Source of the DNA: Thermoplasmata archaeon
GTDB lineage: Archaea; Thermoplasmatota; JAKEGO01
Direction: 5' to 3'
Length of the DNA: 7,740 bases
Assembly: GCA_022615805.1 (NCBI GenBank)
Contig: JAKEGO010000086.1
Location: 1 to 7,740, forward strand
Shown: piece after piece, positions 1 through 6,821 of the stretch
Layout: every line of letters starts with the position of its first letter
How positions within the stretch are numbered: the first letter of the stretch is position 1
The notes under the pieces: model-generated
Seen by the model: the letters and a program-made list of their open reading frames with translations, nothing else
Told to the model about the DNA's origin: nothing
Database searches by the model: none
Translations under genes and position numbers: made by a program

Positions 1-668
1 ATGTCAATATACATGACGGCGGTATCATTGACCAGAAGAAGACCCCCTGGATCATCATCGACGATCCCGGACTGTATGAAAGTAACCGCTCTTCCGGAAC
101 CCCAAAGCGTTATCTCACCGTCCTGCATCGTTATCCATGCGAGTTCTCCATCCTTGATGATCGCCAGAGCGTCTGGATTGAATCTGAATCGATAATTGAT
201 GATAGAGATACAACTTACATTATCCTGTCTTTCCAGGACCCTCGATCTTGATCGGATAACCAACGTTCCATCGTCCTTCAGTACCGCGATCTCGTCCCTG
301 CCATCGCCGTCGAGGTCGAGCATCTCGACATCGACGACGCCCTCGAGGCCCCGGACCTCCTTCCATTCCTCGGGGGGCGGGCTCATGAGGGCCGAGACGA
401 AGGGGCTAAGGACGTAGCTGATGGTGACGAAGAAGGCGAATACGACGACGCCGTGGAAGAGTCGCTTGTAGCCCTTCTTGATGAGGACGAGGATGATCGC
501 CGTGAACAGTAGGATGACGCCGATGTAGTAGAGCGGTATCGCGACGTTGTCCTCATCCTCGAAGGCCTGCATCCCCTCGCTGACGAAGACCGGCGTTATC
601 GTGAGGGCAATGACGGACGTGAGGATGAACATCGCGGCCATCATGATCGTCGGGCGGTCGGCCTTCAT
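1..668 (-). CDS. Presenilin/SPP-type archaeal intramembrane aspartyl protease (PSH, A22 family), N-terminal part, with extracytoplasmic repeat domain
   Basis: Reading the minus strand from ATG 668-666 gives 222 codons still open at the window edge, so the gene is partial. Three hydrophobic segments lie at about residues 8-27, 45-63 and 70-92. The pattern of an Ile/Ala-rich first helix, EGMQAFED, IPLYYIGVILLFTA, a short KKGYKRL loop and a third helix resembles the first three helices of archaeal presenilin homologues such as the Methanoculleus marisnigri protein (recalled similarity, not a search). The catalytic YD and GLGD motifs lie in helices 6 and 7, beyond the edge, so activity cannot be verified. 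After helix 3, where the chain should be outside the cell, about 130 residues are not membrane: an EF-hand-like DLDGDGRDE loop (118-126) and three similar beta segments near 125, 166 and 208. The start is supported by a TATA box 26.5 bp upstream and implies a leaderless mRNA. Codon use is GC-rich up to about position 300 and AT-richer beyond. Family call likely; role of the inserted domain unknown. Confidence 0.75.
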   Translation of the reverse strand, partial: MKADRPTIMMAAMFILTSVIALTITPVFVSEGMQAFEDEDNVAIPLYYIGVILLFTAIILVLIKKGYKRLFHGVVVFAFFVTISYVLSPFVSALMSPPPEEWKEVRGLEGVVDVEMLDLDGDGRDEIAVLKDDGTLVIRSRSRVLERQDNVSCISIINYRFRFNPDALAIIKDGELAWITMQDGEITLWGSGRAVTFIQSGIVDDDPGGLLLVNDTAVMYID

Positions 669-690
669 CGCCGTTGGTCAGGCTTCGCAC

Positions 691-698
691 GTAAATAA
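691..698 (-). promoter_or_regulatory. TATA box of the presenilin-like gene
   Basis: On the minus strand this reads TTATTTAC. Its centre is 26.5 bp before the ATG at 668, the distance expected from an archaeal TATA box to a transcription start, so the mRNA probably begins at or next to the start codon. No Shine-Dalgarno sequence is visible before that ATG, which fits a leaderless transcript. Confidence 0.6.
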
Positions 699-722
699 CT
701 GTTTGTATGGCATGCTCTCGGG

Positions 723-758
723 GTTCGCCTTCCCGGCGGTCCTTCGGCGTCGGCGAAC
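723..758. repeat. Inverted repeat in the divergent promoter region (candidate operator)
   Basis: A perfect 7-bp inverted repeat, GTTCGCC (723-729) and GGCGAAC (752-758), is separated by 22 bp. The spacer contains CGGCG at 734 and 745, and a third CGGCG at 751 overlaps the right arm. The right arm ends a few bases before the plus-strand TATA box at 763 and the element lies between two divergent TATA boxes. An operator for the neighbouring winged-helix protein is a natural guess, but short GC-rich repeats occur by chance in this DNA. Confidence 0.35.
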
Positions 759-762
759 GTTA

Positions 763-770
763 TTTAATAT
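763..770 (+). promoter_or_regulatory. TATA box of the winged-helix/mutase operon
   Basis: TTTAATAT within an AT-rich run at 760-770, the only such stretch in this GC-rich intergenic region. Its centre is 24.5 bp before GTG 791, implying transcription starts at the start codon and the first mRNA of the operon is leaderless. Confidence 0.65.
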
Positions 771-790
771 CCTAGTTCCTTTGTCGCAGC

Positions 791-1006
791 GTGACCCAGG
801 ACGACAAGGTCGCCGACGCGATACTCGAGATCCTCGCCGACGGGACCTCAAGGACGACGGAAGATGTCCAGGAGACGCTCGACGGCAGGGGGGCCGAATG
901 CGCGGAGCGCGCCGTGCGCGTCCTGATGCTCCTGAAGCACAGGAAGAGGCTGAACGGCGAGTTCGACCCGGCCCGGCGCTCGTGGGTCTGGTCCCTCAAG
1001 GTGTGA
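791..1006 (+). CDS. Small winged-helix-like protein, putative transcription regulator, upstream of the acyl-CoA mutase
   Basis: A 71-residue protein starting at GTG 791. The pattern fits a minimal winged helix: helix at about 5-17 (KVADAILEILADG), a TTEDVQETL helix at 22-32, a longer basic helix at about 37-52 ending in LLKHRKRLN, and a hairpin at 53-69 (EFDPARRSWVWSL) as the wing. The fold is inferred from this pattern; I recognise no specific family and see no ligand domain, metal site or membrane segment. The start is set by the TATA box 24.5 bp upstream; no Shine-Dalgarno is present, consistent with leaderless translation from GTG. It ends 6 bp before the mutase ATG, so the two are almost certainly co-transcribed. 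A local regulator that binds the inverted repeat upstream is plausible; a small structural DNA-binding protein is an alternative. Confidence 0.7.
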   Translation: MTQDDKVADAILEILADGTSRTTEDVQETLDGRGAECAERAVRVLMLLKHRKRLNGEFDPARRSWVWSLKV

Positions 1007-1012
1007 AGGCCG

Positions 1013-2683
<1,671 letters not shown>

Positions 2684-2698
2684 GCCCGAAACGCGGCC

Positions 2699-2753
2699 GG
2701 AACGGCGGTAACAGCGCGAAAAACCGCTCATTCCGCCAAATCACCTGTTTTTT
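2699..2753 (+). terminator. Possible terminator of the mutase operon: imperfect hairpin followed by a T run
   Basis: An imperfect inverted repeat pairs GGAA (2699-2702) with TTCC (2731-2734) and GCGGT (2705-2709) with ACCGC (2723-2727), and six T residues follow at 2748-2753. The T run overlaps the upstream edge of the trm5 TATA box, so it may serve both. The stem is interrupted and archaeal terminators rely mainly on T tracts, so this is tentative. Confidence 0.3.
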
Positions 2754-2758
2754 ATACT
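2751..2758 (+). promoter_or_regulatory. TATA box of trm5
   Basis: TTTATACT, whose centre is 27.5 bp before ATG 2782. This indicates a separate promoter for trm5 rather than read-through from the mutase, and a leaderless mRNA. It is the main reason for preferring ATG 2782 to the TTG at 2680. Confidence 0.65.
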
Positions 2759-2781
2759 TCCAACGACAAGTCACCTCCGCT

Positions 2782-3792
2782 ATGAGAAAGGACCTTCCGT
2801 ACATGGCAGTCCCGCTCCACGCGTCGGAGGACGCGAGGAAGGCGCTCGCGGACGCAGGCCTCAGGGAAGCCGCCCAGGCCGTGAAGATAGCCGTCGAGGA
2901 CCCTGCACGGCCGGTGGACGGCACCTTCGAACGGCTCGCGATACCCGTGACGGACATCCAGGCGGGCTTCGACCTCCTCCGCCGCAAGGGGATCGAGGCC
3001 CTCCCGGGCGTGATGCCCTTCGAGGTGAGGGAACCGCAGGAACGGATCGCCTACGACCTATTCGGCGAGATCGCCGTCCTCAGGGAGGGCGGGGCCACAG
3101 AGGCTGGAGACATCGTAGAGCGCCACCCAAGGGTGCGGACCGTCTACCTCACCCGCGGCATCGAGGGCGACCTGAGGACCCCGGACCTGGTCCTCCTGGC
3201 CGGACCGGACAACCCGCGGAGCGTCGTCCGCGAGAGCGGCTTCGACATCGAGGTCGATGTCAGGAACGCTTACTTCTCGCCGCGCCTCGCGCACGAGCGC
3301 GAGAGGGTCGCGTCGATGGCGGCCGCGGGGGAGGTCGTCCTCGATATGTTCTGCGGCGTAGGGCCCTTCTCGCTCCATCTGGCGCGGAAGGGGTGCACCG
3401 TCAGGGCGGTCGATCTGAACCCCGCGGCCGTCGCGCTGGCCCGGACCAATGCCCAGCGTAACGGGCTGGCCGACCGCATCGACGTGATGGAGGGCGACGC
3501 AGCCGAGGTCGTCCCCTCGATGGCGAGGGACGGGCTCCGCGCCGACAGGGTGGTCATGAACCACCCAACCGCGGCGATGGACTTCCTGGCGGCGGCAGCG
3601 GAGGTCGTGGACGCGGGGACCATCCACCTGTACATCTTGGTCGTGAGGGACGGCCTCGACGCGGCCATCGCCCGGGCGAGGGGACCACTGTCGTCGCGCG
3701 TCGTCGATCTGGCGCCCCATCTGGTGCGGTCGGTGTCGCCCGCGGAGGACCAGTGGTGCCTCGACATCGCGCTCGCGCGACGGACCCGATGA
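2782..3792 (+). CDS. trm5: tRNA (guanine37-N1)-methyltransferase, archaeal Trm5
   Basis: A 336-residue enzyme, predicted to methylate N1 of G37 in tRNAs using S-adenosylmethionine, which prevents frameshifting. The length equals that of Methanocaldococcus jannaschii Trm5b as I recall it. Residues 1-90 form a degenerate D1-like region. D2 follows at about 117-175, with VYLTRGIEGDLR, LLAG and YFSPRLAHER; Arg168 of SPRL is the family's conserved arginine. The Rossmann methyltransferase domain begins at about 185 with DMFCGVGPFS (SAM loop), VRAVDLNP (208-214) and the catalytic-type motif MNHPTAAMDFL (259-269). Asn260 is retained, but the usual NLP or NPP is NHP here. A related wybutosine enzyme (Tyw2/Taw2) is less likely because of the MN-P and FL pattern. 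ATG 2782 is chosen because its TATA box fits; an in-frame TTG at 2680 would lie upstream of the promoter. It converges with the PUA gene, 35 bp apart. Confidence 0.87.
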   Translation: MRKDLPYMAVPLHASEDARKALADAGLREAAQAVKIAVEDPARPVDGTFERLAIPVTDIQAGFDLLRRKGIEALPGVMPFEVREPQERIAYDLFGEIAVLREGGATEAGDIVERHPRVRTVYLTRGIEGDLRTPDLVLLAGPDNPRSVVRESGFDIEVDVRNAYFSPRLAHERERVASMAAAGEVVLDMFCGVGPFSLHLARKGCTVRAVDLNPAAVALARTNAQRNGLADRIDVMEGDAAEVVPSMARDGLRADRVVMNHPTAAMDFLAAAAEVVDAGTIHLYILVVRDGLDAAIARARGPLSSRVVDLAPHLVRSVSPAEDQWCLDIALARRTR

Positions 3793-3827
3793 AAAGGGAC
3801 ATTCGGCACGATGCCCCGACGTCCGCC

Positions 3828-4322
3828 TCATTCGAACAGTTTCCACAATCGGTCCCCGACGTAGTGGAAGACCTCGACCGCCTTCCCCTGGCCGCGGACC
3901 ATCTCCGTGCCGGGTCGGAGCGCCCTGCCGACGGAGAGCGGTTTCCCGTGCACCTGCTCCCTGACCCAAACGACGTCGCCCTCCCGGATGCCCGGATCGG
4001 CGTCCACGATGCCGGGGGCCATCACGTCCGCGCCGTTTGCCAGGAACCTGACCGCTCCGGGGTCGACGGTGACGTACCGTCGGGTCGGGGGATGCCGCAG
4101 GATGCCCACCAAGGCCGGCGCATGGCCACTCGGACCTTCCCCCGCGCCGTCGCCAAAGTCGAGCACGATGGGGGTGCCGTCGAGGATGTATACGCGCGGG
4201 CCGTCGGTCTCGGCGACCTCGAACTTGCCTCCGTGGAGTTCGACGCCGAACGCCTCGGCATAGGGCGCGACATCCCTCCAGAACCGCTTCTCCTTCATCC
4301 CGTACCTCTTCCTGACCTTCAC
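3828..4322 (-). CDS. DUF1947-PUA RNA-binding protein, archaeal MCT-1/Tma20-like
   Basis: A 164-residue protein beginning at GTG 4322. Residues 1-75 form the small N-terminal domain seen in Thermoplasma Ta1423-type proteins. Residues 82-160 are a clear PUA domain: VTVDPGAVRFLANGADVMAPGIV, EGDVVWVRE, HGKPLSVGRAL and, at the end, HYVGDRLW. The eukaryotic homologue MCT-1 acts with DENR in translation re-initiation and recycling; the archaeal role is not established, so a ribosome- or tRNA-related function is inferred. A GGGAGG Shine-Dalgarno lies 7 bases before the GTG and overlaps the end of hutI, which decides the start over the internal ATG at residue 9. A Gly-rich stretch, DGAGEGPSGH (58-67), sits before the PUA domain. 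The gene is 13 bp downstream of hutI with no promoter between them, so it is probably co-transcribed despite the unrelated function. Confidence 0.87.
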   Translation of the reverse strand: MKVRKRYGMKEKRFWRDVAPYAEAFGVELHGGKFEVAETDGPRVYILDGTPIVLDFGDGAGEGPSGHAPALVGILRHPPTRRYVTVDPGAVRFLANGADVMAPGIVDADPGIREGDVVWVREQVHGKPLSVGRALRPGTEMVRGQGKAVEVFHYVGDRLWKLFE

Positions 4323-4329
4323 GGGAGGG

Positions 4330-4335
4330 CCTCCC
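4330..4335 (-). promoter_or_regulatory. Shine-Dalgarno of the PUA gene, overlapped by a short hairpin at the hutI stop
   Basis: On the minus strand GGGAGG directly follows the hutI TGA (4338-4336) and is 7 bases before the PUA start GTG. Its GGGAG can pair with CTCCC (4327-4323) across a 3-base loop, which would mask the site. A ribosome finishing hutI would cover this region, suggesting translational coupling. The ribosome-binding site is strong; the hairpin's effect is inference. Confidence 0.6.
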
Positions 4336-5583
4336 TCAGAAGCAAGGCGCCATCCTCCTGTCGACGACGATGTCGCCGCCCTTGATGACGTGGGTGACGA
4401 TGTTACCCCCGAGCCGGTAGGGGATGTGGAAGTGGTCGGGCGCGTCGATGGCGACGATGTCCGCCCGCTTCCCGACCTCGATGCTGCCGACGTCGTCGGC
4501 CATGTCGATGGCGTGGGCAGCGTTCAGCGTGGCGGCCGCGAGCGCCTCGTCAGGGTGCATCCTCATCTTGTAGACGGCGAGGCTGATCACCGTCTGCATC
4601 GACTCGCACCAGCAGTTAGGGTTGAGGTCCGTCGCCAGGGCGACCGGCAGCCCGAGCTCTATCATCCGGCGGGCGTCCGCGTAGCGACCCTTCATGAGCA
4701 CGTACGATGTGGCGGGGAGGAGCACGGCGACGACACCCTCGCGTGCCATCGCCTTAAGGTCCTCCTCGGAGGCGGCGAGGAGGTGCTCGGCGCTCCTCGC
4801 ACGGAGCTCCGCGGCCAGGCCGGCGCCGCCCAGCGGCTCGATCTCGTCCGCGTGGACCTTGAGACCCATCCCGACCGATCGGGCGGCCTCGAGGACGCGC
4901 CTGCTCTGCTCGAGGTCGAAGGCTCCGGCCTCGCAGAAGACGTCGCAGAACGATGCCATGGCGGCGGCCCTCGGGATGACGCCGAGGAGGGAGTCGATGT
5001 ACCCTGGGGCGTTCCCCTCGAACTCCGGCGGGACGGCATGTGCGCCCATGAAGGTCGGCACGATATCCACCGGGTGGTCGAGGCTCCCGATCACCTCGAG
5101 GAGGCGGAGCTCGCCCTCGGGCTGTAGGTAGTAGCCGGTCTTCACCTCGGCCGTCGTCGTGCCGTGAGCGAGCATCCTGTCGAGGCGCTCGAGGGTCTCC
5201 ATTATGAGCTCGCCGTCGCTCGCCGCCCGCACGGCCCTGACGGTCCTGAGGATGCCCCCGCCCGCCGTGAGGACCTCCATGTAGGAACGCCCCTCCTGGC
5301 GCAGGACGACCTCGTCGGCCCTCGAGCCGACGAACAGCGCGTGCGTGTGCGGGTCGACGAAGCCAGGGACGATGGCCTGCCCCGGGAGGTCGAGCCTCGC
5401 GAGCGCGCCGTAGCGGCGCTCGATGGCGTCGCGTTCGCCTGCGTCGACGATGACGCCGTCGTCGACGGCCACGAGGGCGTCGCCAACCACGCGCAGGTCC
5501 CTGAGGCGGTCCCCCGTCAACGGCGCAGGCCCCTTCGGCGTCACGAGCCGCGATGCAGTGATGACTAGGTCGACGTCGGTCAT
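4336..5583 (-). CDS. hutI: Imidazolonepropionase
   Basis: A 415-residue amidohydrolase that converts 4-imidazolone-5-propanoate to N-formimino-L-glutamate, the third step of histidine degradation in the cytoplasm. Family landmarks in order are VPGFVDPHTH (72-81; metal-type His79 and His81), GRSYMEVLTAGGGI (98-111), GTTTAEVKTGYYL (141-153), FMGAHAVPPEF (178-188; His182), FCDVFCEAGAF (212-222), KVHADE (242-247; metal-type His244 and Glu247), SAEHL (264-268) and ATDLNPNCWCESM (317-329; metal-type Asp319). The C-terminal composite sheet domain, with VGSIEVGKRADIVA, is complete, and the length is normal for HutI. ATG 5583 fits a TATA box 26.5 bp upstream; a GGGAGG immediately before it is too close for a good Shine-Dalgarno. 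No hutH, hutU or hutG is in the window, so the rest of the pathway must lie elsewhere. It leads a two-gene unit with the PUA protein. Confidence 0.95.
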   Translation of the reverse strand: MTDVDLVITASRLVTPKGPAPLTGDRLRDLRVVGDALVAVDDGVIVDAGERDAIERRYGALARLDLPGQAIVPGFVDPHTHALFVGSRADEVVLRQEGRSYMEVLTAGGGILRTVRAVRAASDGELIMETLERLDRMLAHGTTTAEVKTGYYLQPEGELRLLEVIGSLDHPVDIVPTFMGAHAVPPEFEGNAPGYIDSLLGVIPRAAAMASFCDVFCEAGAFDLEQSRRVLEAARSVGMGLKVHADEIEPLGGAGLAAELRARSAEHLLAASEEDLKAMAREGVVAVLLPATSYVLMKGRYADARRMIELGLPVALATDLNPNCWCESMQTVISLAVYKMRMHPDEALAAATLNAAHAIDMADDVGSIEVGKRADIVAIDAPDHFHIPYRLGGNIVTHVIKGGDIVVDRRMAPCF

Positions 5584-5605
5584 CCCTCCCGCATCGGTCG
5601 GACGG

Positions 5606-5613
5606 TATAATAA
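5606..5613 (-). promoter_or_regulatory. TATA box of hutI
   Basis: On the minus strand TTATTATA lies inside an AT-rich run at 5604-5617. Its centre is 26.5 bp before the hutI ATG, implying a leaderless transcript. Confidence 0.6.
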
Positions 5614-5642
5614 TTATCGCGAAGACGGCACGCCCGGTCACG

Positions 5643-5655
5643 AATGGCATCCATT
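5643..5655. repeat. Short inverted repeat between the divergent hutI and thiamine-binding-protein promoters
   Basis: AATGG-CAT-CCATT, extended with a one-base bulge to CGAATGG and CCATTTCG (5641-5658). It lies about 11 bp upstream of the plus-strand TATA box at 5667 and 30 bp from the hutI TATA box. It could be an operator; a repeat of this size may also be chance. Confidence 0.25.
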
Positions 5656-5666
5656 TCGGCAAAAGG

Positions 5667-5674
5667 TTAAATCC
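5667..5674 (+). promoter_or_regulatory. TATA box of the MTH1187-family gene
   Basis: TTAAATCC preceded by the purine-rich AAAAGG (5661-5666), which resembles a BRE. Its centre is 37.5 bp before ATG 5708, predicting a leader of about 10 nt that would just include the GAGG Shine-Dalgarno at 5697-5700. Confidence 0.55.
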
Positions 5675-5707
5675 GGACGTCGGCAACCCCCTCGCCGAGG
5701 CGATGTG

Positions 5708-6007
5708 ATGATCGTAGCTTCCATATCGACGTTCCCCATCGACAAGGGGCCGTCGCTCAGCAAGTACGTCGCGAAGGCGATCGATGCCCTGGAGGCGACC
5801 GGCCTGAGGATATACGTCGGCCCGATGGAGACCACGATAGAGGCGCCCGACCTCGACGCGGCCCTCGACGCCGTCCGCGCCGCGCACAACGCGATCGCGG
5901 AGCAGGGGTCGGTCCGCATATTCACGACGGTGAAGATCGACGACCGCCGCGATAAAAGGCACACGGTGGAAAGGAAGCTCAGGGCGGTCGGCCGCTGGGA
6001 CGGATGA
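5708..6007 (+). CDS. MTH1187-family (DUF77) thiamine-binding-type protein
   Basis: A 99-residue ferredoxin-like alpha/beta protein of the MTH1187/YkoF-related family; members bind thiamine or related ligands, but their physiological role is not settled. Landmarks are the N-terminal strand IVASISTFPID (2-12), SLSKYVAKAIDALEATGL (16-33), the GPMETTIEAP loop (38-47; usually GPMGT-IE) and RIFTTVKIDDRRDK (70-83), which is diagnostic. Soluble, no signal peptide. ATG 5708 is preferred over the adjacent GTG 5705 because of the GAGG Shine-Dalgarno at 5697-5700 with 7-base spacing; the difference is one residue. An open frame extends upstream to 5423 but lies over hutI and before the promoter, so it is not coding. 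It is divergent from hutI and convergent with the gene ending at 6050, so probably monocistronic. No thiamine biosynthesis gene is adjacent. Confidence 0.88.
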   Translation: MIVASISTFPIDKGPSLSKYVAKAIDALEATGLRIYVGPMETTIEAPDLDAALDAVRAAHNAIAEQGSVRIFTTVKIDDRRDKRHTVERKLRAVGRWDG

Positions 6008-6049
6008 CCCGCGCCGGTGCGGGAGGCAAGCCCCGACCTGGGTGGCCGG

Positions 6050-6523
6050 TCAGAGGAGGCCGCCCTTGACGATGAACACGTAGAGGACCATGAGAGCGAG
6101 AAGGATGAACATCACGCCCCCCGCCCTCAGTGCGCGGTTCCCGGTGCCCTTCTCCCAGGACGCGGTAGCGGACATGGTGTCCTTCCCCGTGGGCGCCACA
6201 CCGCGAACGATGTGGGCGGTGCTGCCGGTGCCGCCGCGCGCGCCTCCGTAGCCCGACCATCGGCCCCTGGCCTCCTTCCTCACCTGCTCGTAGATCTCTT
6301 GCGGGGTCGGCTCGCGGCGTCCGGCGGCGTACGCGCCCCTCCCGCCCCTTTTTCCGGAGCCCTTCCGCGGGACCGTCATGCGAGGCGCCACGCGCCTCGG
6401 TGACCTCTCCGCCCAGCGCCTCCGCTGCGCGGGATGCTCGCTCACGTCGGAGATGAACTCGACCCTCTCCTCGTCCGACCAGAAGAACTGCCCGACGTCC
6501 TCGCCGTCCTCCACCTTCTCCAC
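6050..6523 (-). CDS. Unrecognised basic, Gly/Arg-rich protein with a single C-terminal membrane helix
   Basis: I do not recognise this protein. From GTG 6523 it has 157 residues. An acidic N-terminal segment with QFFWSDEERVEFI (12-24) precedes a strongly basic, Arg/Gly-rich region (about 34-110, including KGSGKRGGRG), with a probable short helix at PTPQEIYEQVRKEA (72-85). One hydrophobic segment at about 136-152 (GVMFILLALMVLYVFIV) is followed by only KGGLL, so it looks tail-anchored with the charged body in the cytoplasm. Basic Gly-rich tracts often bind nucleic acid or membrane surfaces; that is inference only. Starts are uncertain: in-frame ATGs at 6541, 6535 and 6532 lie only 9.5-18.5 bp from the TATA centre, whereas GTG 6523 lies at 27.5 bp, matching the leaderless genes here. 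An open frame continuing upstream to 7057 is shadow of the ABC gene. It is divergent from the ABC transporter; no partner is evident. Confidence 0.65.
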   Translation of the reverse strand: MEKVEDGEDVGQFFWSDEERVEFISDVSEHPAQRRRWAERSPRRVAPRMTVPRKGSGKRGGRGAYAAGRREPTPQEIYEQVRKEARGRWSGYGGARGGTGSTAHIVRGVAPTGKDTMSATASWEKGTGNRALRAGGVMFILLALMVLYVFIVKGGLL

Positions 6524-6546
6524 CGGATTCATCATTCGCATGTGGA

Positions 6547-6554
6547 GATATAAA
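6547..6554 (-). promoter_or_regulatory. TATA box and BRE of the C-terminally anchored protein gene
   Basis: On the minus strand TTTATATC is preceded by the purine-rich GGAAAGG, the best archaeal promoter match in the window. Transcription should begin near 6525, which would exclude the upstream ATG codons and point to GTG 6523 as the first usable start. Confidence 0.65.
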
Positions 6555-6559
6555 CCTTT

Positions 6560-6586
6560 CCGGGCCCCTCCGCGTAGCGGACCCGG
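6560..6586. repeat. Two-part inverted repeat next to the BRE of the anchored-protein gene
   Basis: TCCGC-GTA-GCGGA (6569-6581) is flanked by CCGGG (6560-6564) and CCCGG (6582-6586), with CCCC unpaired on one side. It abuts the BRE of the minus-strand promoter. The remainder of the intergenic region from 6542 to 6821 is very GC-rich with several CCGGG-like words, and I see no gene or RNA in it apart from the two promoters. Confidence 0.3.
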
Positions 6587-6780
6587 CATCCCCGGGGCCC
6601 GCTCCCGGGAAGGACATGCGGTCGCCCGGTCCGCGGACGGGAACGCCCGGACGGGGGCGCCGACCCTGGAGCCGGAAGAAGGGGTGCTGTAACCAGCCCA
6701 GTTCACCGGCGACCCTCGATGCCGTAAGCCGGACTCCCACGGCCTTCCGAACGAGCATAGGTACATGATTTGGAAAACGG

Positions 6781-6788
6781 TTAAATAA
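6781..6788 (+). promoter_or_regulatory. TATA box of the ABC transporter operon
   Basis: TTAAATAA preceded by GGAAAACGG, BRE-like. Its centre is 37.5 bp before ATG 6822, predicting a short leader of about 10 nt. A GGGGAG Shine-Dalgarno (6809-6814) is 7 bases before the ATG, near the predicted 5' end. Confidence 0.65.
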
Positions 6789-6821
6789 GGGCGCCCGCCT
6801 CGCCTGCTGGGGAGTGTTGCG

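Noticed and set aside
1..195. Plus-strand open frames at the left edge (1-195, 196-417, 547-1029)
   Set aside because: They are opposite the presenilin-like gene, or out of frame with the winged-helix gene, and have no recognisable features.
5423..5707. Upstream extension of the MTH1187-family frame to 194 residues
   Set aside because: It overlaps the start of hutI and both promoters, and the family is about 100 residues long, starting at the ATG at 5708.
6008..6023. CCCGC/GCGGG hairpin between the convergent genes ending at 6007 and 6050
   Set aside because: A 5-6 bp stem with no T tract after it; too weak to call a terminator in DNA this GC-rich.
6660..6780. Possible small RNA, box C/D RNA or riboswitch in the non-coding stretch before the ABC gene
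   Set aside because: No RUGAUGA and CUGA box pair, no tRNA-like cloverleaf and no riboswitch core that I recognise on either strand.
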